A DNA stretch of 64,000 nt from Bradyrhizobiaceae bacterium PARB1 (GCA_002256345.1 NKIY01000006.1:248001-312000); one strand, 5' to 3'. Shown: positions 17,745 to 26,597, counted from the first letter of the stretch. Numbers and translations are program-made. The notes: a model not told the origin generated them from the letters alone.

Positions 17745-19832
17745 GTGGCGAAGGCAAAAAAGAGCGGGACGCAAAAGCCGGGCGGATCTGGCGGCGGAGA
17801 TGACGCCGCGGGCAGCCCGCCGACATCACCGGGGCAGCGTCCGCTGCAATTCTCGATCCCGGCCGATCTGGTCGAACATATCCTGTTCGGCCCCGCGGAC
17901 GATCGCCGCGTCCTGCAGGACTCGCCATTGCTGGGCGATGTCTGGGCTGCTTATGCGTTCGATCCCGGCATCGTGCAGGACGTGCTGATCACGCCGCACC
18001 GGCGTGTCACCGCGGCACTGGTCGCCAGCATCATTCCGAAGGCGATCACGGCGCAAAAGCAGGAGCGGGCGCGAGAGGTCGATCCGGTCCCGGCGAAACG
18101 CGACGATCATCCGCCCAAGATCGCCTATCTGCAGGGTCTTGTGGCGGCCCGGCTGTTCTTCGATCAGGTGCTTCGCATTCTGGTGCCGCGCACGCAATGG
18201 TGGCACGAGCCCACGGTGCAGGTGCGGATCGAGAAATTCAACCAGCAACGGGTGAAGAACCTGCTGAGGCGTCGCCCGGTAAAGGACCCGGCGTTCGCGG
18301 ACGATCGCGAGACCTATACGTCGCTAGAAAGATATATTGCCCTGGCGGGGCTGATCTATTGGGACGGCAAACTGCAGCGCCCTGTCGATGACAAGAATCT
18401 CCCGCTTGCCAAGCTCACACCGCTGACCGCGGAACAAGCCTTCGACAAGTATCAAGACCATATCGACGAAATCGTCAAAGCGATGCTCGATCTCTATACG
18501 TTGATTCAAGCGACGCCGGAGGTGCTGCAGCCTCCCAAAGCCGATATCGATCTCAGTTTCGATATCGATGGTGACGGCTATATTTTCCAGGTGTCGCTGA
18601 ACCGGCCGGCCGCGGCTGCGCTGGATCGATCCGTGCCTGCGGTGAAAGGCGATGCCGCGAAAACGCTGTTCAAGGTCGATTGCAGGAACATCGTCTGGGC
18701 CGTGCTCGACTCTGGTATCGACCGAACCCATCCGGCCTTCGTGGAGGTCAATGAGGGCAAGAGCGGCGCCGCGAAATATAGCTCGCGCATTCGCAAGACC
18801 TTCGATTTCACACGAATCCGCGAGATCGTGAGCGACAGCGTCGAAGACGTCGAAACGACGACCGTCGAATGGATCGTGAAAGCCACCGGCCAAGAACCGG
18901 ACGACGTTATCGCGAGCTTGAAAGCGATTGCGGACGATGCGGCTAGCCAGCGGCCAATCAACTGGGCGCGGGTTGAAAAGCTGATCACGCTTCTGCCTCC
19001 GAAACTCAAACCCGATTACGAGCCGGAGAAGGATGCTTCGCCTTTCGTGGAGGAAGCACCGCTGCCGAGTCCTCACGGGACCCATGTGGCCGGGATCATC
19101 GGCGCCAAGCTGGTAGACGAACATGCCGAAGGCATGTGCCCGACCATTCGGATCTACGATTTCCGGGTGCTCGGCAAGACCAGGGAAGACACCGAATTTG
19201 CCGTCATCGCCGCCCTGCAATTCATCCGCTACATCAATGAGCGACATAACTACATCACGGTGCACGGCGCCAATCTGAGCCTGTCGATACCGCACAATGT
19301 CCGCAACTTCGCCTGCGGTAACACGCCGATCTGCAACGAGTGCGAGCGGCTGGTGGAGAGCGGGGTTGTGGTCGTCGCGGCGGCAGGCAATCGCGGCTTC
19401 CAGAAATTCCAGACCAATGACGGTGTCTTCGAGAACTATGCTGCTTTCAGCATCACCGATCCCGGCAACAGCGAAAGCGTCATCACCGTCGGTTCGACCC
19501 ATGGCAACTGGCCGCACATCTATGGCGTGAGCTTCTTCTCCAGCCGCGGGCCGACAGGGGACGGGCGGGCCAAGCCGGATCTGGTGGCGCCGGGCGAACG
19601 CGTGATGTCCACGGTGCTAAACAACGAGTGGGCCCCGGAATCCGGCACCAGCATGGCTGCGCCGCATGTCAGCGGCGCCGCGGCGATGCTGCTGGCGCGC
19701 TACGACGAACTGGTGGGCCGTCCGCGGCGCGTCAAGACAATCCTGTGCGAGACGGCGACCGATCTCGGCCGCGAGCGCAGTTTCCAGGGCCACGGCATGC
19801 TGGATGTGCTGCGGGCTCTTCAATCCATCTGA
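17745..19832 (+). CDS. S8 (subtilisin-like) serine peptidase with large N-terminal region
   Basis: 695 residues from a GTG at 17745. The first 20 residues are Lys/Gly/Ser-rich and there is no signal peptide, so the enzyme is probably cytoplasmic. Residues about 30-300 are an unrecognised helical region. The catalytic triad is intact: Asp322 in AVLDSGIDRTHP, His444 in PHGTHVAGIIG and Ser636 in SGTSMAAPHVSG, with the oxyanion Asn in AAAGNRG. About 120 residues lie between Asp and His, far more than in secreted subtilisins, including an acidic segment (EIVSDSVEDVE). It is located between the patatin and the MBL gene and stops eight bases before the latter. Confidence 0.92.
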   Translation: MAKAKKSGTQKPGGSGGGDDAAGSPPTSPGQRPLQFSIPADLVEHILFGPADDRRVLQDSPLLGDVWAAYAFDPGIVQDVLITPHRRVTAALVASIIPKAITAQKQERAREVDPVPAKRDDHPPKIAYLQGLVAARLFFDQVLRILVPRTQWWHEPTVQVRIEKFNQQRVKNLLRRRPVKDPAFADDRETYTSLERYIALAGLIYWDGKLQRPVDDKNLPLAKLTPLTAEQAFDKYQDHIDEIVKAMLDLYTLIQATPEVLQPPKADIDLSFDIDGDGYIFQVSLNRPAAAALDRSVPAVKGDAAKTLFKVDCRNIVWAVLDSGIDRTHPAFVEVNEGKSGAAKYSSRIRKTFDFTRIREIVSDSVEDVETTTVEWIVKATGQEPDDVIASLKAIADDAASQRPINWARVEKLITLLPPKLKPDYEPEKDASPFVEEAPLPSPHGTHVAGIIGAKLVDEHAEGMCPTIRIYDFRVLGKTREDTEFAVIAALQFIRYINERHNYITVHGANLSLSIPHNVRNFACGNTPICNECERLVESGVVVVAAAGNRGFQKFQTNDGVFENYAAFSITDPGNSESVITVGSTHGNWPHIYGVSFFSSRGPTGDGRAKPDLVAPGERVMSTVLNNEWAPESGTSMAAPHVSGAAAMLLARYDELVGRPRRVKTILCETATDLGRERSFQGHGMLDVLRALQSI

Positions 19833-19840
19833 GGGAGGCG

Positions 19841-21070
19841 ATGATGACCTTTGGTCTGGAAGTGCTGCGTGCGCGCAAGGGCGATTGTCTGCTCCTGCAT
19901 TACGGGACCGAGGATGCCCCGCGCCTGATGTTGATCGACGGCGGCCCATCGGATGTCTATGGCCCTCAACTCGAACCGCGCCTGCTCGAATTGCAGGGTG
20001 ACAACGATATATTGCCGATCGACGTCGTCATGGTCAGCCATATCGACGACGATCACATCAAGGGCATCCTCGATCTGATCAAGGCGCAGCGCCCGAAAGC
20101 CAGGGATTTGCACCTGAACGTATCGAGCCTGTGGTTCAACAGTTTCGACGATTTGTTGAATTCGACACCCGCCGCGCTCGGCCAGCCGGCGACCGCGTCG
20201 ATCCTCGCCGGTGTCAATCCGGCCGTCACTTTCGCCAGCATTACGCTCGAGGGTGAGGAGCAGCACCAGACACTCGATGTGCTGTCGAGCGTCCCGCAGG
20301 GGCGTAGCCTGAGGGACGGCGCGGAAGAGCTCGGCTGGACGCCAAATCACAAATTCAATGGCGGACTCATTCTCGCCACCGACGCATCGAAGCCGGTCAA
20401 GCTGAACAATCTCAGGATCACCGTCGTCGGCCCGATGCAGCCGGAACTGCTTGCCCTGCAGGAGGCACATGATCGCTGGGTGAAGGAGCACAATGCCGGG
20501 CAGAAGAAAACGCCGGAGGCCATGCTGGCCGCATTCACTGATAAATCCGTGCCCAATCTGTCAAGCATCGTGGTGCTCGTCGATGTCGGCGAGGGCGAGG
20601 ACAAGAAACGCATGCTGCTCACCGGTGATGCGCGGGGCGACAAGATATTGGAGGGGCTCGCACTGGTCGGCGCGCTCGACGAAAATGACGAACTGGAGGT
20701 CGACATTCTCAAAGTGCCGCATCATGGCAGCGACAACAACATGACGACGGAGTTCTTCGAGCGCGTGAAGGCCAAGCACTATGTGTTTTCGGGCGACGGC
20801 GAGCACGGAAATCCCGAGCGCGCGACGCTGCAGATGCTGCTCGACGCCCGCGGCCTCGACGACGATTACACGATCCATCTGACCTATGAGATCGACGATA
20901 TCGATGAGAGGCGCAAGGCGGACTGGAAGAAGAAGCCCGCGGCCAAACAGGGCGGCGGCTGGTCGGCCGCAAAGCAAGGTCTGGCAGCATTCTTCGATGC
21001 GAATGCAGAACTGAAGAAGCGGGTCAAAGTGGTTCAGGAGGGAGAGCCGCACATCATCGAACTCGGCTAG
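19841..21070 (+). CDS. MBL-fold metallohydrolase (ComEC-like type)
   Basis: 409 residues from the ATG at 19841, directly after GAGGGAGG. Metal-binding motif SHIDDDHIKG (about residues 66-75) corresponds to HxxxDH; a second set appears as LTGDARGD and KVPHHGSDNNMT. The layout resembles the MBL domain of ComEC and stand-alone conflict-system hydrolases rather than beta-lactamases. It has no signal peptide. A lysine-rich stretch near the C-terminus (RRKADWKKKPAAKQGG) could contact nucleic acid or membrane. It is the third gene of the patatin-protease-MBL operon. Confidence 0.9.
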   Translation: MMTFGLEVLRARKGDCLLLHYGTEDAPRLMLIDGGPSDVYGPQLEPRLLELQGDNDILPIDVVMVSHIDDDHIKGILDLIKAQRPKARDLHLNVSSLWFNSFDDLLNSTPAALGQPATASILAGVNPAVTFASITLEGEEQHQTLDVLSSVPQGRSLRDGAEELGWTPNHKFNGGLILATDASKPVKLNNLRITVVGPMQPELLALQEAHDRWVKEHNAGQKKTPEAMLAAFTDKSVPNLSSIVVLVDVGEGEDKKRMLLTGDARGDKILEGLALVGALDENDELEVDILKVPHHGSDNNMTTEFFERVKAKHYVFSGDGEHGNPERATLQMLLDARGLDDDYTIHLTYEIDDIDERRKADWKKKPAAKQGGGWSAAKQGLAAFFDANAELKKRVKVVQEGEPHIIELG

Positions 21071-21146
21071 GTGCGGACTCATTCATGCGCATTTATGCGC
21101 AGCCATTGCCTGATTGATACTAGCGTGTTCCCGACTTTGATAGAAA

Positions 21147-21222
21147 CGTGTCCCGGCTCTGCGAAGCGGCATGCCTGCGAAGCTTCGCTTCGCCTGGAAT
21201 GCCGGATCGCGTCCGGGACACG
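21147..21222. repeat. REP-like palindromic element, copy 2 (short form)
   Basis: CGTGTCCCGG at 21147 pairs with CCGGGACACG ending at 21222; inside are GCGAAGC/GCTTCGC hairpins. The sequence is related to the elements at 13236-13363 and 55117-55238 but shorter (76 bases). It lies between the convergent MBL gene and the ClpP-like gene and could terminate transcription from both sides. Confidence 0.75.
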
Positions 21223-21284
21223 GTTTCCTCAAAACAAAAAAATGCTCCAAAGGCTTTCCCGATCCGATCGCAACCGGAAAGACT

Positions 21285-21725
21285 CTAGTGTGTCGCACAT
21301 TCGCGATAGCCGAAGCGATCGATTAACTCGCTGCCGGAGAGGGTGTGAAACTCTTCGGTATCCATGTGGTGGCCTTCGAGAAGATAGCTCCGCAGGCCAT
21401 CATTATACCGATCAAGCATCGCGCGGCTGGCACGCGTGTCGGGGCCAGTCCTGTTTTCCTTGATGTCATGACCGGCGTGAAACATGAGCCTTGCATCGCG
21501 CTCGACGCATACATTGCGGATGCCGAGAAATAGCGTGCAGGCCGACTTGCATGTGCCCTCGATACGAAACGGTTCTCCGCTCGCATTATTCTGCCTGACG
21601 ATCTTCAGAAAATCAGGCACATAGCCACCTTCGCTGTATGGCATGGATGAGGTCTCTGCGAAGGCAAGCGACGCTGTCGAGGTGAGAATAGCGGCAATTG
21701 CAAGCGAACGACAGATACCGAGCAT
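21285..21725 (-). CDS. Secreted ClpP-like (COG3904-type) protein
   Basis: 146 residues with a signal peptide (ICRSLAIAAILTSTASLAFA, cleavage after AFA). The mature part has RIEGTCKSACTLFLG followed about 20 residues later by ARLMFHAGHD, the serine and histidine arrangement of the periplasmic ClpP/crotonase-like COG3904 family. Four cysteines are present, suggesting disulfides. Catalytic activity is not proven in that family. It diverges from the HEAT-repeat gene and converges with the MBL operon. Confidence 0.65.
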   Translation of the reverse strand: MLGICRSLAIAAILTSTASLAFAETSSMPYSEGGYVPDFLKIVRQNNASGEPFRIEGTCKSACTLFLGIRNVCVERDARLMFHAGHDIKENRTGPDTRASRAMLDRYNDGLRSYLLEGHHMDTEEFHTLSGSELIDRFGYRECATH

Positions 21726-21845
21726 GGTGCTCTCGTATGCGGTTGAAATATCTCACCGCGAACCGGCGCTGGACGTGCTACTATCGCGAAAAGTGCCGCA
21801 ATATGCTATCAGTACCGACGTTCAACAGCCTCGTGGGGCGTTCAA

Positions 21846-22382
21846 ATGTTGGCGAAGCATCGAGAGATCGTCGAAGATCTTGCATTCCCCTACAAGGCGC
21901 CGAAGGCCTATCGGGCGTTACTCGATCTTGGGACAGAGGCACTGCCTGCGGTGCGCGCGGGGCTGCGGCATGACGAGTCCAATGTTCGTCTGCATTGCTG
22001 CAAGTTTCTCGACCGATACCTGTCGCCAGACACGCTCTACGATTTGCTGGATATGCTGAACGATGGCGACGAGCGTGTCAGATGCTCCGCCTTGCACACA
22101 TTGGCTTGCGATCGGTGCAAGGAGGGGAGCTGCAGGCCCGAGGAGGCTGATGTGCTTCCTAGGGTGATGACGTTGCTCGAACGCGATCCCGAAGCCCATG
22201 TCCGCGCGATGGCGATCGAGGTGGTCGGACAGTTCGTCCACACCAATGCGCTCGCCGTCGCGGCGATCTCCGCTGCACGGCAGAACGATGAAAATCCGAC
22301 CGTGCGCAAGAAGGCCGGATGGTATCTGCCGGGAGGCCCGATCCACCGGCGGACCGGACCGAAGCGTGCAAAAGGGCAATAG
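21846..22382 (+). CDS. HEAT-repeat protein
   Basis: 178 residues. Three to four tandem helical repeats are visible: KAYRALLDLGTEALPAVRAGLRHD, NVRLHCCKFLDRYLSPDTLYDLLDMLNDGDERVRCSALHTLACDRC and LPRVMTLLERDPEAHVRAMAIEVVGQFV. The spacing and DxxxxVR signatures are typical of bacterial HEAT-like repeat scaffolds. There is no catalytic domain. It is divergent from the ClpP-like gene. The C-terminal 20 residues are basic. Confidence 0.8.
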   Translation: MLAKHREIVEDLAFPYKAPKAYRALLDLGTEALPAVRAGLRHDESNVRLHCCKFLDRYLSPDTLYDLLDMLNDGDERVRCSALHTLACDRCKEGSCRPEEADVLPRVMTLLERDPEAHVRAMAIEVVGQFVHTNALAVAAISAARQNDENPTVRKKAGWYLPGGPIHRRTGPKRAKGQ

Positions 22383-22513
22383 GCGACGTTCGCTTTGGCA
22401 TATGCCGGACGGTGCCAGCGGGAGCTGCAGGATATGGCTTGCTGCCCAACGACACGCCCTCTATGAGGGGCGCCGAAGCCTCGTCGTGTCGGGGCAGAGC
22501 GCAACCGGTTCGG

Positions 22514-23275
22514 ATGACGGCAACACCTAGACTCTCGCTCATCGTCATTACCAAGAACGAGGAAGCCGCGATTGCGCGTTGCCTCGGCTCGGTGTCGTTG
22601 GCCGACGAGATCATCGTCATCGATAGCGGCAGCACCGACGCAACTGTCGAAATTGCCAAATCCTTCGGCGCCGAGGTCATCGTCACCACGGACTGGCCGG
22701 GCTTCGGGCCGCAAAAGGCGCGAGCGCTGGAGCGCGCGCGCGGCGGGTGGGTGCTGTCGCTCGATGCCGATGAGTGGCTGGATGCCGAGGCGATCGAACC
22801 GTTGAAGGCGGCGATCGCTGCTGGCGATGCGCCGGCGGCCTACCGCATGTCGCGGCGCTCGCGGTTTTGCGGCAGCGTGATCCGCCATAGCGGCTGGTCG
22901 CCGGACTATGTGACCCGCCTGTTCCGGCGCGGGCAGGCGCGCTTTTCCGACGATCTCGTGCATGAGCGGCTGATCGTCGACGGTGACGTCCGCACCGCCA
23001 GCTTCCGCATCGAGCATGACAGCATCACCTCGCGCGCCGATGCCGAGGACAAGATCGTGCGCTATTCCACCGCCGCTGCGCAGCAGATGTTTACGCGCGG
23101 CCGGCGCGCCGGGGCCCTACAGGCGCCGCTGCATGGCTGGGCGGCTTTCCTCAAGACCTTTATTCTGCGCGCCGGTTTCCTCGACGGTGCTGCAGGGTGG
23201 GATGTGGCCGATTACAACCGCCGTTACGCCTATGAGAAATGGCGCCGGCTGGCGGAACTCAGCCGGAACGCCTGA
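22514..23275 (+). CDS. Family 2 glycosyltransferase (LPS core type)
   Basis: 253 residues from the ATG at 22514. GT-A fold motifs are clear: RLSLIVITKNEEAAIARCL, EIIVIDSGSTDATVEIA and the DxD metal site in LSLDADEW. The C-terminal half (SRRSRFCGSVIRHSGWSPDYVTRLFRRGQARFSDDLVHE) is the pattern of WaaE/KdtX-like enzymes that add glucose to the LPS inner core. It is cytoplasmic and membrane-associated. The upstream extension in frame overlaps non-coding sequence, so this start is preferred. Confidence 0.9.
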   Translation: MTATPRLSLIVITKNEEAAIARCLGSVSLADEIIVIDSGSTDATVEIAKSFGAEVIVTTDWPGFGPQKARALERARGGWVLSLDADEWLDAEAIEPLKAAIAAGDAPAAYRMSRRSRFCGSVIRHSGWSPDYVTRLFRRGQARFSDDLVHERLIVDGDVRTASFRIEHDSITSRADAEDKIVRYSTAAAQQMFTRGRRAGALQAPLHGWAAFLKTFILRAGFLDGAAGWDVADYNRRYAYEKWRRLAELSRNA

Positions 23276-23315
23276 TCACGCCCGCGCGAGCGACCGGCTG
23301 CGGCGGGATGCTCCC

Positions 23316-23417
23316 ATGCAATGAAACAACTGTCGCGGGCGGTCCTGAGAGCATAGATTTTTGTCAAGGTACCGGCGCGAGCGTGTTGCGTCGCTGACGG
23401 CGCCGCTTTCATTGCAT
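23316..23417. promoter_or_regulatory. 11-bp inverted repeat pair upstream of the DHA2 exporter
   Basis: ATGCAATGAAA (23316-23326) and TTTCATTGCAT (23407-23417) are exact reverse complements 80 bases apart, the second ending 10 bases before the exporter's ATG. They could be two regulator sites supporting a loop, or pair in the transcript and mask the start. No terminator-like T-run follows. Confidence 0.45.
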
Positions 23418-23427
23418 CGAAGAGTTC

Positions 23428-25029
23428 ATGAACAAGATCGAACGCCAGCGTCGCGGCCCCGCCGACGACCAGCCACTTTCTGACGCACTTCTTTCCGACG
23501 ACATTGCCGAAGAACTCTCGCGCATTCCCACCGAAGCCATCGATCTCGAACATGCGCCGCCGCCGGTGGCCTCCGCATCGCTCTCGCCCGCCGAAGTCCG
23601 CAGCATCCTGATCAGCCTCCTGATGGCGATGTTCCTGGCGGCGCTCGACCAGACCATCGTCGCGACCGCGCTGCCGACCATCGGCCGGCAATTCGGCGAC
23701 GTCTCCAATCTCTCCTGGGTGATAACCGCCTATCTGCTCGCCTCCACGGCAGTGGCGCCGGTGTTCGGCTCCTTGAGCGATATCTATGGCCGCCGCGCCA
23801 CCATCATCGCCGCGATGGCGATGTTCATGGTTGGCTCGGTGCTGTGCGCGCTGGCGCCGAACATGCTGGTGCTGATCATCGCCCGCGCGCTGCAGGGCCT
23901 CGGCGGCGGCGGCATTCTCCCCATTGTGCAGACCATCATCTCCGACGTCGTGTCGCCGCGCGAGCGCGGCCAGTACCAGGCCTATTTCAGTGGCGTGTGG
24001 GTCTCGGCCGGCATCGGCGGCCCGATTCTCGGCGGCGTGTTCGCCGAACATCTGCACTGGTCGATGATCTTCTGGATCAACATCCCGCTCGGCATCGGCG
24101 CGCTCGCGCTGATGCTGCCGGCCATGAAGAAGATCCCGGTCTTCCATCGCCGCCGCAAGGTGGACTGGCTCGGCGGCGTGCTGCTGATGGTGTCCGCCGT
24201 CGCTTTCATGCTGGCGCTGACCTGGGGCGGTACACGCTTCTCGTGGCTCTCGCCGACCATCATCGCGCTGCTCGGCGCAGCTGCGGCGATCGGTTTCGCA
24301 TTCGTCTGGCACGCCATGCATACCGACCAGCCGTTCCTGCCGCTGTCGCTGATCGGCGGACGCGTGGTGCCCTATGCCATGGCCGCCGGCGGCTGCTGCA
24401 TGGGTGCGATGCTCGGCCTTACCGTGCATATGCCGCTGTACTACGAAGTGGTGTATGGCCTCACCGCCGCTGAAGCCGGGCTCGCATTGATCCCGATCGC
24501 TGCCGTCTCAGTGCTCGGCGCGTTGATCGCCGGCCGCACCATGGCGAAGGCCGTGCATTACAAGCGCATCGCCATCTTCGGCACATCGGTGGCGGCCGCC
24601 ATGGGCCTCGCCATTGCGCTGTTGACGCCGCTGCCGCTGTGGCAACTGCTCACGATGCTTGGTATCCTTTCCGTCGGCCTCGGCATGATCTTTCCGGTCA
24701 GCCTGGTCTCGATCCAGAACGCAGTGCCGCGGCCGCAGGTCGGAACGGTGACCGGCGCCATGAACTTCTTCCGTGCGCTGGTGTCGTCGTTCACGGTCGC
24801 TGCCTTCACTACGGTGCTGTTGACGGCGCTCGGGCCCAATCTCGCGATCAATGGCGAACACGCGCAGGCGACACAGGCGATCGCGCGCGAGGAGATGATC
24901 ACGGCATTCCGCTATGTGTTCGAGTCCGCGGCGGCAATGCTCGCGCTCGCTGCGTTCTTCCTCGTGCTGATGGAAGAGCGACCGCTGGCAGGGCCAGCGA
25001 AGGCGGCGGCAAATACGATTTCAGAATAA
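23428..25029 (+). CDS. MFS multidrug transporter, DHA2 (14-TM) family
   Basis: 533 residues. An N-terminal cytoplasmic tail of about 60 residues precedes 14 predicted membrane helices. Family motifs are present: FLAALDQTIVATALPTI (motif D1) and GSLSDIYGRRATI (motif A), then RALQGLGGGGILP. These are proton-driven exporters of drugs, dyes or surfactants in the EmrB/QacA line. No membrane-fusion partner is adjacent, so it probably works as a single inner-membrane pump. A 13-bp hairpin follows at 25049-25077. Confidence 0.93.
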   Translation: MNKIERQRRGPADDQPLSDALLSDDIAEELSRIPTEAIDLEHAPPPVASASLSPAEVRSILISLLMAMFLAALDQTIVATALPTIGRQFGDVSNLSWVITAYLLASTAVAPVFGSLSDIYGRRATIIAAMAMFMVGSVLCALAPNMLVLIIARALQGLGGGGILPIVQTIISDVVSPRERGQYQAYFSGVWVSAGIGGPILGGVFAEHLHWSMIFWINIPLGIGALALMLPAMKKIPVFHRRRKVDWLGGVLLMVSAVAFMLALTWGGTRFSWLSPTIIALLGAAAAIGFAFVWHAMHTDQPFLPLSLIGGRVVPYAMAAGGCCMGAMLGLTVHMPLYYEVVYGLTAAEAGLALIPIAAVSVLGALIAGRTMAKAVHYKRIAIFGTSVAAAMGLAIALLTPLPLWQLLTMLGILSVGLGMIFPVSLVSIQNAVPRPQVGTVTGAMNFFRALVSSFTVAAFTTVLLTALGPNLAINGEHAQATQAIAREEMITAFRYVFESAAAMLALAAFFLVLMEERPLAGPAKAAANTISE

Positions 25030-25048
25030 GCCGCGAGATGGGTTGAGA

Positions 25049-25077
25049 CATCGGGGCGCGCGCAGCGCGCCCCGATG
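25049..25077. terminator. 13-bp perfect hairpin after the DHA2 transporter
   Basis: CATCGGGGCGCGC (25049-25061) pairs with GCGCGCCCCGATG (25065-25077) with a 3-base loop. It begins 20 bases after the stop. The T-run is missing on the plus strand (GACAAAAC follows), so termination may be factor-assisted. Confidence 0.65.
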
Positions 25078-25311
25078 ACAAAACTCCGCGAAAACCATGC
25101 TGACGGTCGTCGCGGTAGCTCCGCCATGGGCTTTCGAAGACGCGTGATCCATCCTGAAGGCGCTCTCACCGGCACGTTGCAGATAGTTACCACCCGATTA
25201 ATTCATAATTGATACTGTTTAGGAACCTCGCTGCAACTTATCGTGGCTAGTGTGACGGTCATTGCAGGGGCGGTGGCGGAAGAAGTCCGGCATCGGATCG
25301 AGGAGGCAGAA

Positions 25312-25476
25312 GTGCTGCGTTTGATTTCGACATTTGCAAAAGATGAGTCCGGAGCAACCGCGATCGAGTATGCGCTGATCGCCTGCGGCATCAGCCTCGC
25401 GATCATCGCCGCCGTGCAGGGGCTCGGCACCACGCTCAACGGCCGCTACGCCGCCGTCAACGCTTCATTGAAATAG
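25312..25476 (+). CDS. Flp-family type IVb pilin
   Basis: 54 residues from a GTG at 25312, with AGGAGGCAGAA directly upstream; the frame is open to 25243 but the site supports this start. The sequence has a short charged leader ending DESGATAIEYALIA, the exact style of Flp pilins in which prepilin peptidase cuts before the hydrophobic helix. A transmembrane/assembly helix (ALIACGISLAIIAAVQGLG) follows. No tad/cpa assembly genes are in the window, so this may be an orphan subunit serving a locus elsewhere. Confidence 0.9.
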   Translation: MLRLISTFAKDESGATAIEYALIACGISLAIIAAVQGLGTTLNGRYAAVNASLK

Positions 25477-25684
25477 GACAGGCGAGGGCGGTCTGGTCCC
25501 CGGCCCTAGCCGGGGCCTTTGCTTGCCGCCATGTCGCTTTGCCGTCATCGTCGCTCCATCCTGCAGGAGACGTGGCTGTCTTGCCGGAACGCAATGTCGT
25601 GAAGGTCCTGTCCTGCGCGATGACGCTGCCTATATGATCTTGCGCGGGCATTCGCCCGCGCATTTTCATATGAGGCGTATTGAT

Positions 25685-25960
25685 ATGACCTTCCATTTGC
25701 GATGGGCCGCACCCGCGGGGCTGGCCGCTCTCCTGTTTCTCCTCGTGGTACCGACGCCGTCCGTTGCGGCCGGTGCGCGATACTGTATCGCTCAAAGCGG
25801 CTCCAACGGTGCGGCGTCCTATGTGGGCAACTGCATCTATTCCGACTATCAGCAATGCATCGCTGCTGCGGTCGGAACGCGCGGCAATTGCGTTGGCAAT
25901 GTCGAATATCGCGGCGAATCCGCTGCTGCGACGGCGCCGCGCAGCCGCCGAGCGCGCTGA
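25685..25960 (+). CDS. DUF3551 domain-containing small exported protein
   Basis: 91 residues from the ATG at 25685. A signal peptide (WAAPAGLAALLFLLVVPTPSVAA) is followed by a short cysteine-containing domain: ARYCIAQSG, NCIYSDYQQCIAAAVGTRGNCVGN. This DYQQC..A....G.C pattern defines DUF3551, small secreted proteins abundant in Bradyrhizobium relatives. Four cysteines probably form two disulfides. Tandem with a paralogue 22 bases downstream. Function unknown. Confidence 0.85.
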   Translation: MTFHLRWAAPAGLAALLFLLVVPTPSVAAGARYCIAQSGSNGAASYVGNCIYSDYQQCIAAAVGTRGNCVGNVEYRGESAAATAPRSRRAR

Positions 25961-25982
25961 TCGAGATCGACCGGGGATGCCG

Positions 25983-26285
25983 ATGATGTCGAACCGTTTT
26001 CCCATTCTGGTCGCTGTGGCGCTTGCGGCCGCTATTGTTGCGCAGGCGCGAATGCCCGCCGATGCACGGCCCGCGGCCACGGGGCGCTCGAACATTCCAC
26101 CCTTCTGCGTGCTCACCGGCGGCCCACGCGGACCCGGGAGCCTTCCGCAGATTTGCCGGTTCTTTGATTATCAGCAATGCCTGCAGGCTGCCGCGGAGCT
26201 GCGCGGCAATTGCGTGGTGAATGTGGACTATCCCGGCAAGATCACCGGTGCCCCCGGCGGAAGCTGGTCGCAGCCGCGGCGGTGA
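25983..26285 (+). CDS. DUF3551 domain-containing small exported protein (tandem paralogue)
   Basis: 100 residues from the ATG at 25983 (alternatives at 25977 and 25986). Signal peptide FPILVAVALAAAIVAQARMPADA; mature domain PPFCVLTGG, ICRFFDYQQCLQAAAELRGNCVVNVDY. It shares the DYQQC and GNCV spacing with the upstream gene, so the pair arose by duplication. The tail is Gly/Pro-rich. Probably in one transcript with its neighbour. Confidence 0.82.
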   Translation: MMSNRFPILVAVALAAAIVAQARMPADARPAATGRSNIPPFCVLTGGPRGPGSLPQICRFFDYQQCLQAAAELRGNCVVNVDYPGKITGAPGGSWSQPRR

Positions 26286-26597
26286 GGCAACCTTCTGGCG
26301 CGGTTGCCGAATTCACGGATTAGGGGATTTATATCCGATCTAAGATTTTATGCCTTGACAGCGTCGCGCTCCCCGGATAGGTTTACGGCATGCTCCACAA
26401 TTGGGTTCCGAGACAGGGGCCCCGCCGCAAGGCCTCGGCGCAACAGTTTCCTCCGACATTTCGATCTCGTCGCGCATCGGAACATCATTTTCGATAATGC
26501 GTTGCTTTTGGGCAAGGCGCCGCTGCGTGCCTATTCCATGAGGTGCCGAGAGGCATCGGGGCGAGGATCGATTCCGCCCGAGCAGAGTGAGGACGCC
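26286..26597. promoter_or_regulatory. Intergenic region with a promoter and long leader
   Basis: 312 bases. It holds a well-spaced sigma-70-like promoter: TTGACA at 26355-26360, a 17-base spacer and TAGGTT at 26378-26383. Transcription would start near 26390, about 210 bases before the ATG at 26598. I see no convincing gene in the leader. It could contain a small RNA or regulatory leader, which the sequence alone does not settle. Confidence 0.5.

Noticed and set aside
25222-25245. GGAAC-15-CGTG as an EcfG-type general stress promoter before the Flp pilin gene
   Set aside because: The -10 part matches only three of four bases and spacing is short, so it was not listed.
25312-26285. A pilus (tad) locus
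   Set aside because: Only one Flp-type pilin gene is present; the adjacent DUF3551 genes are not assembly components.
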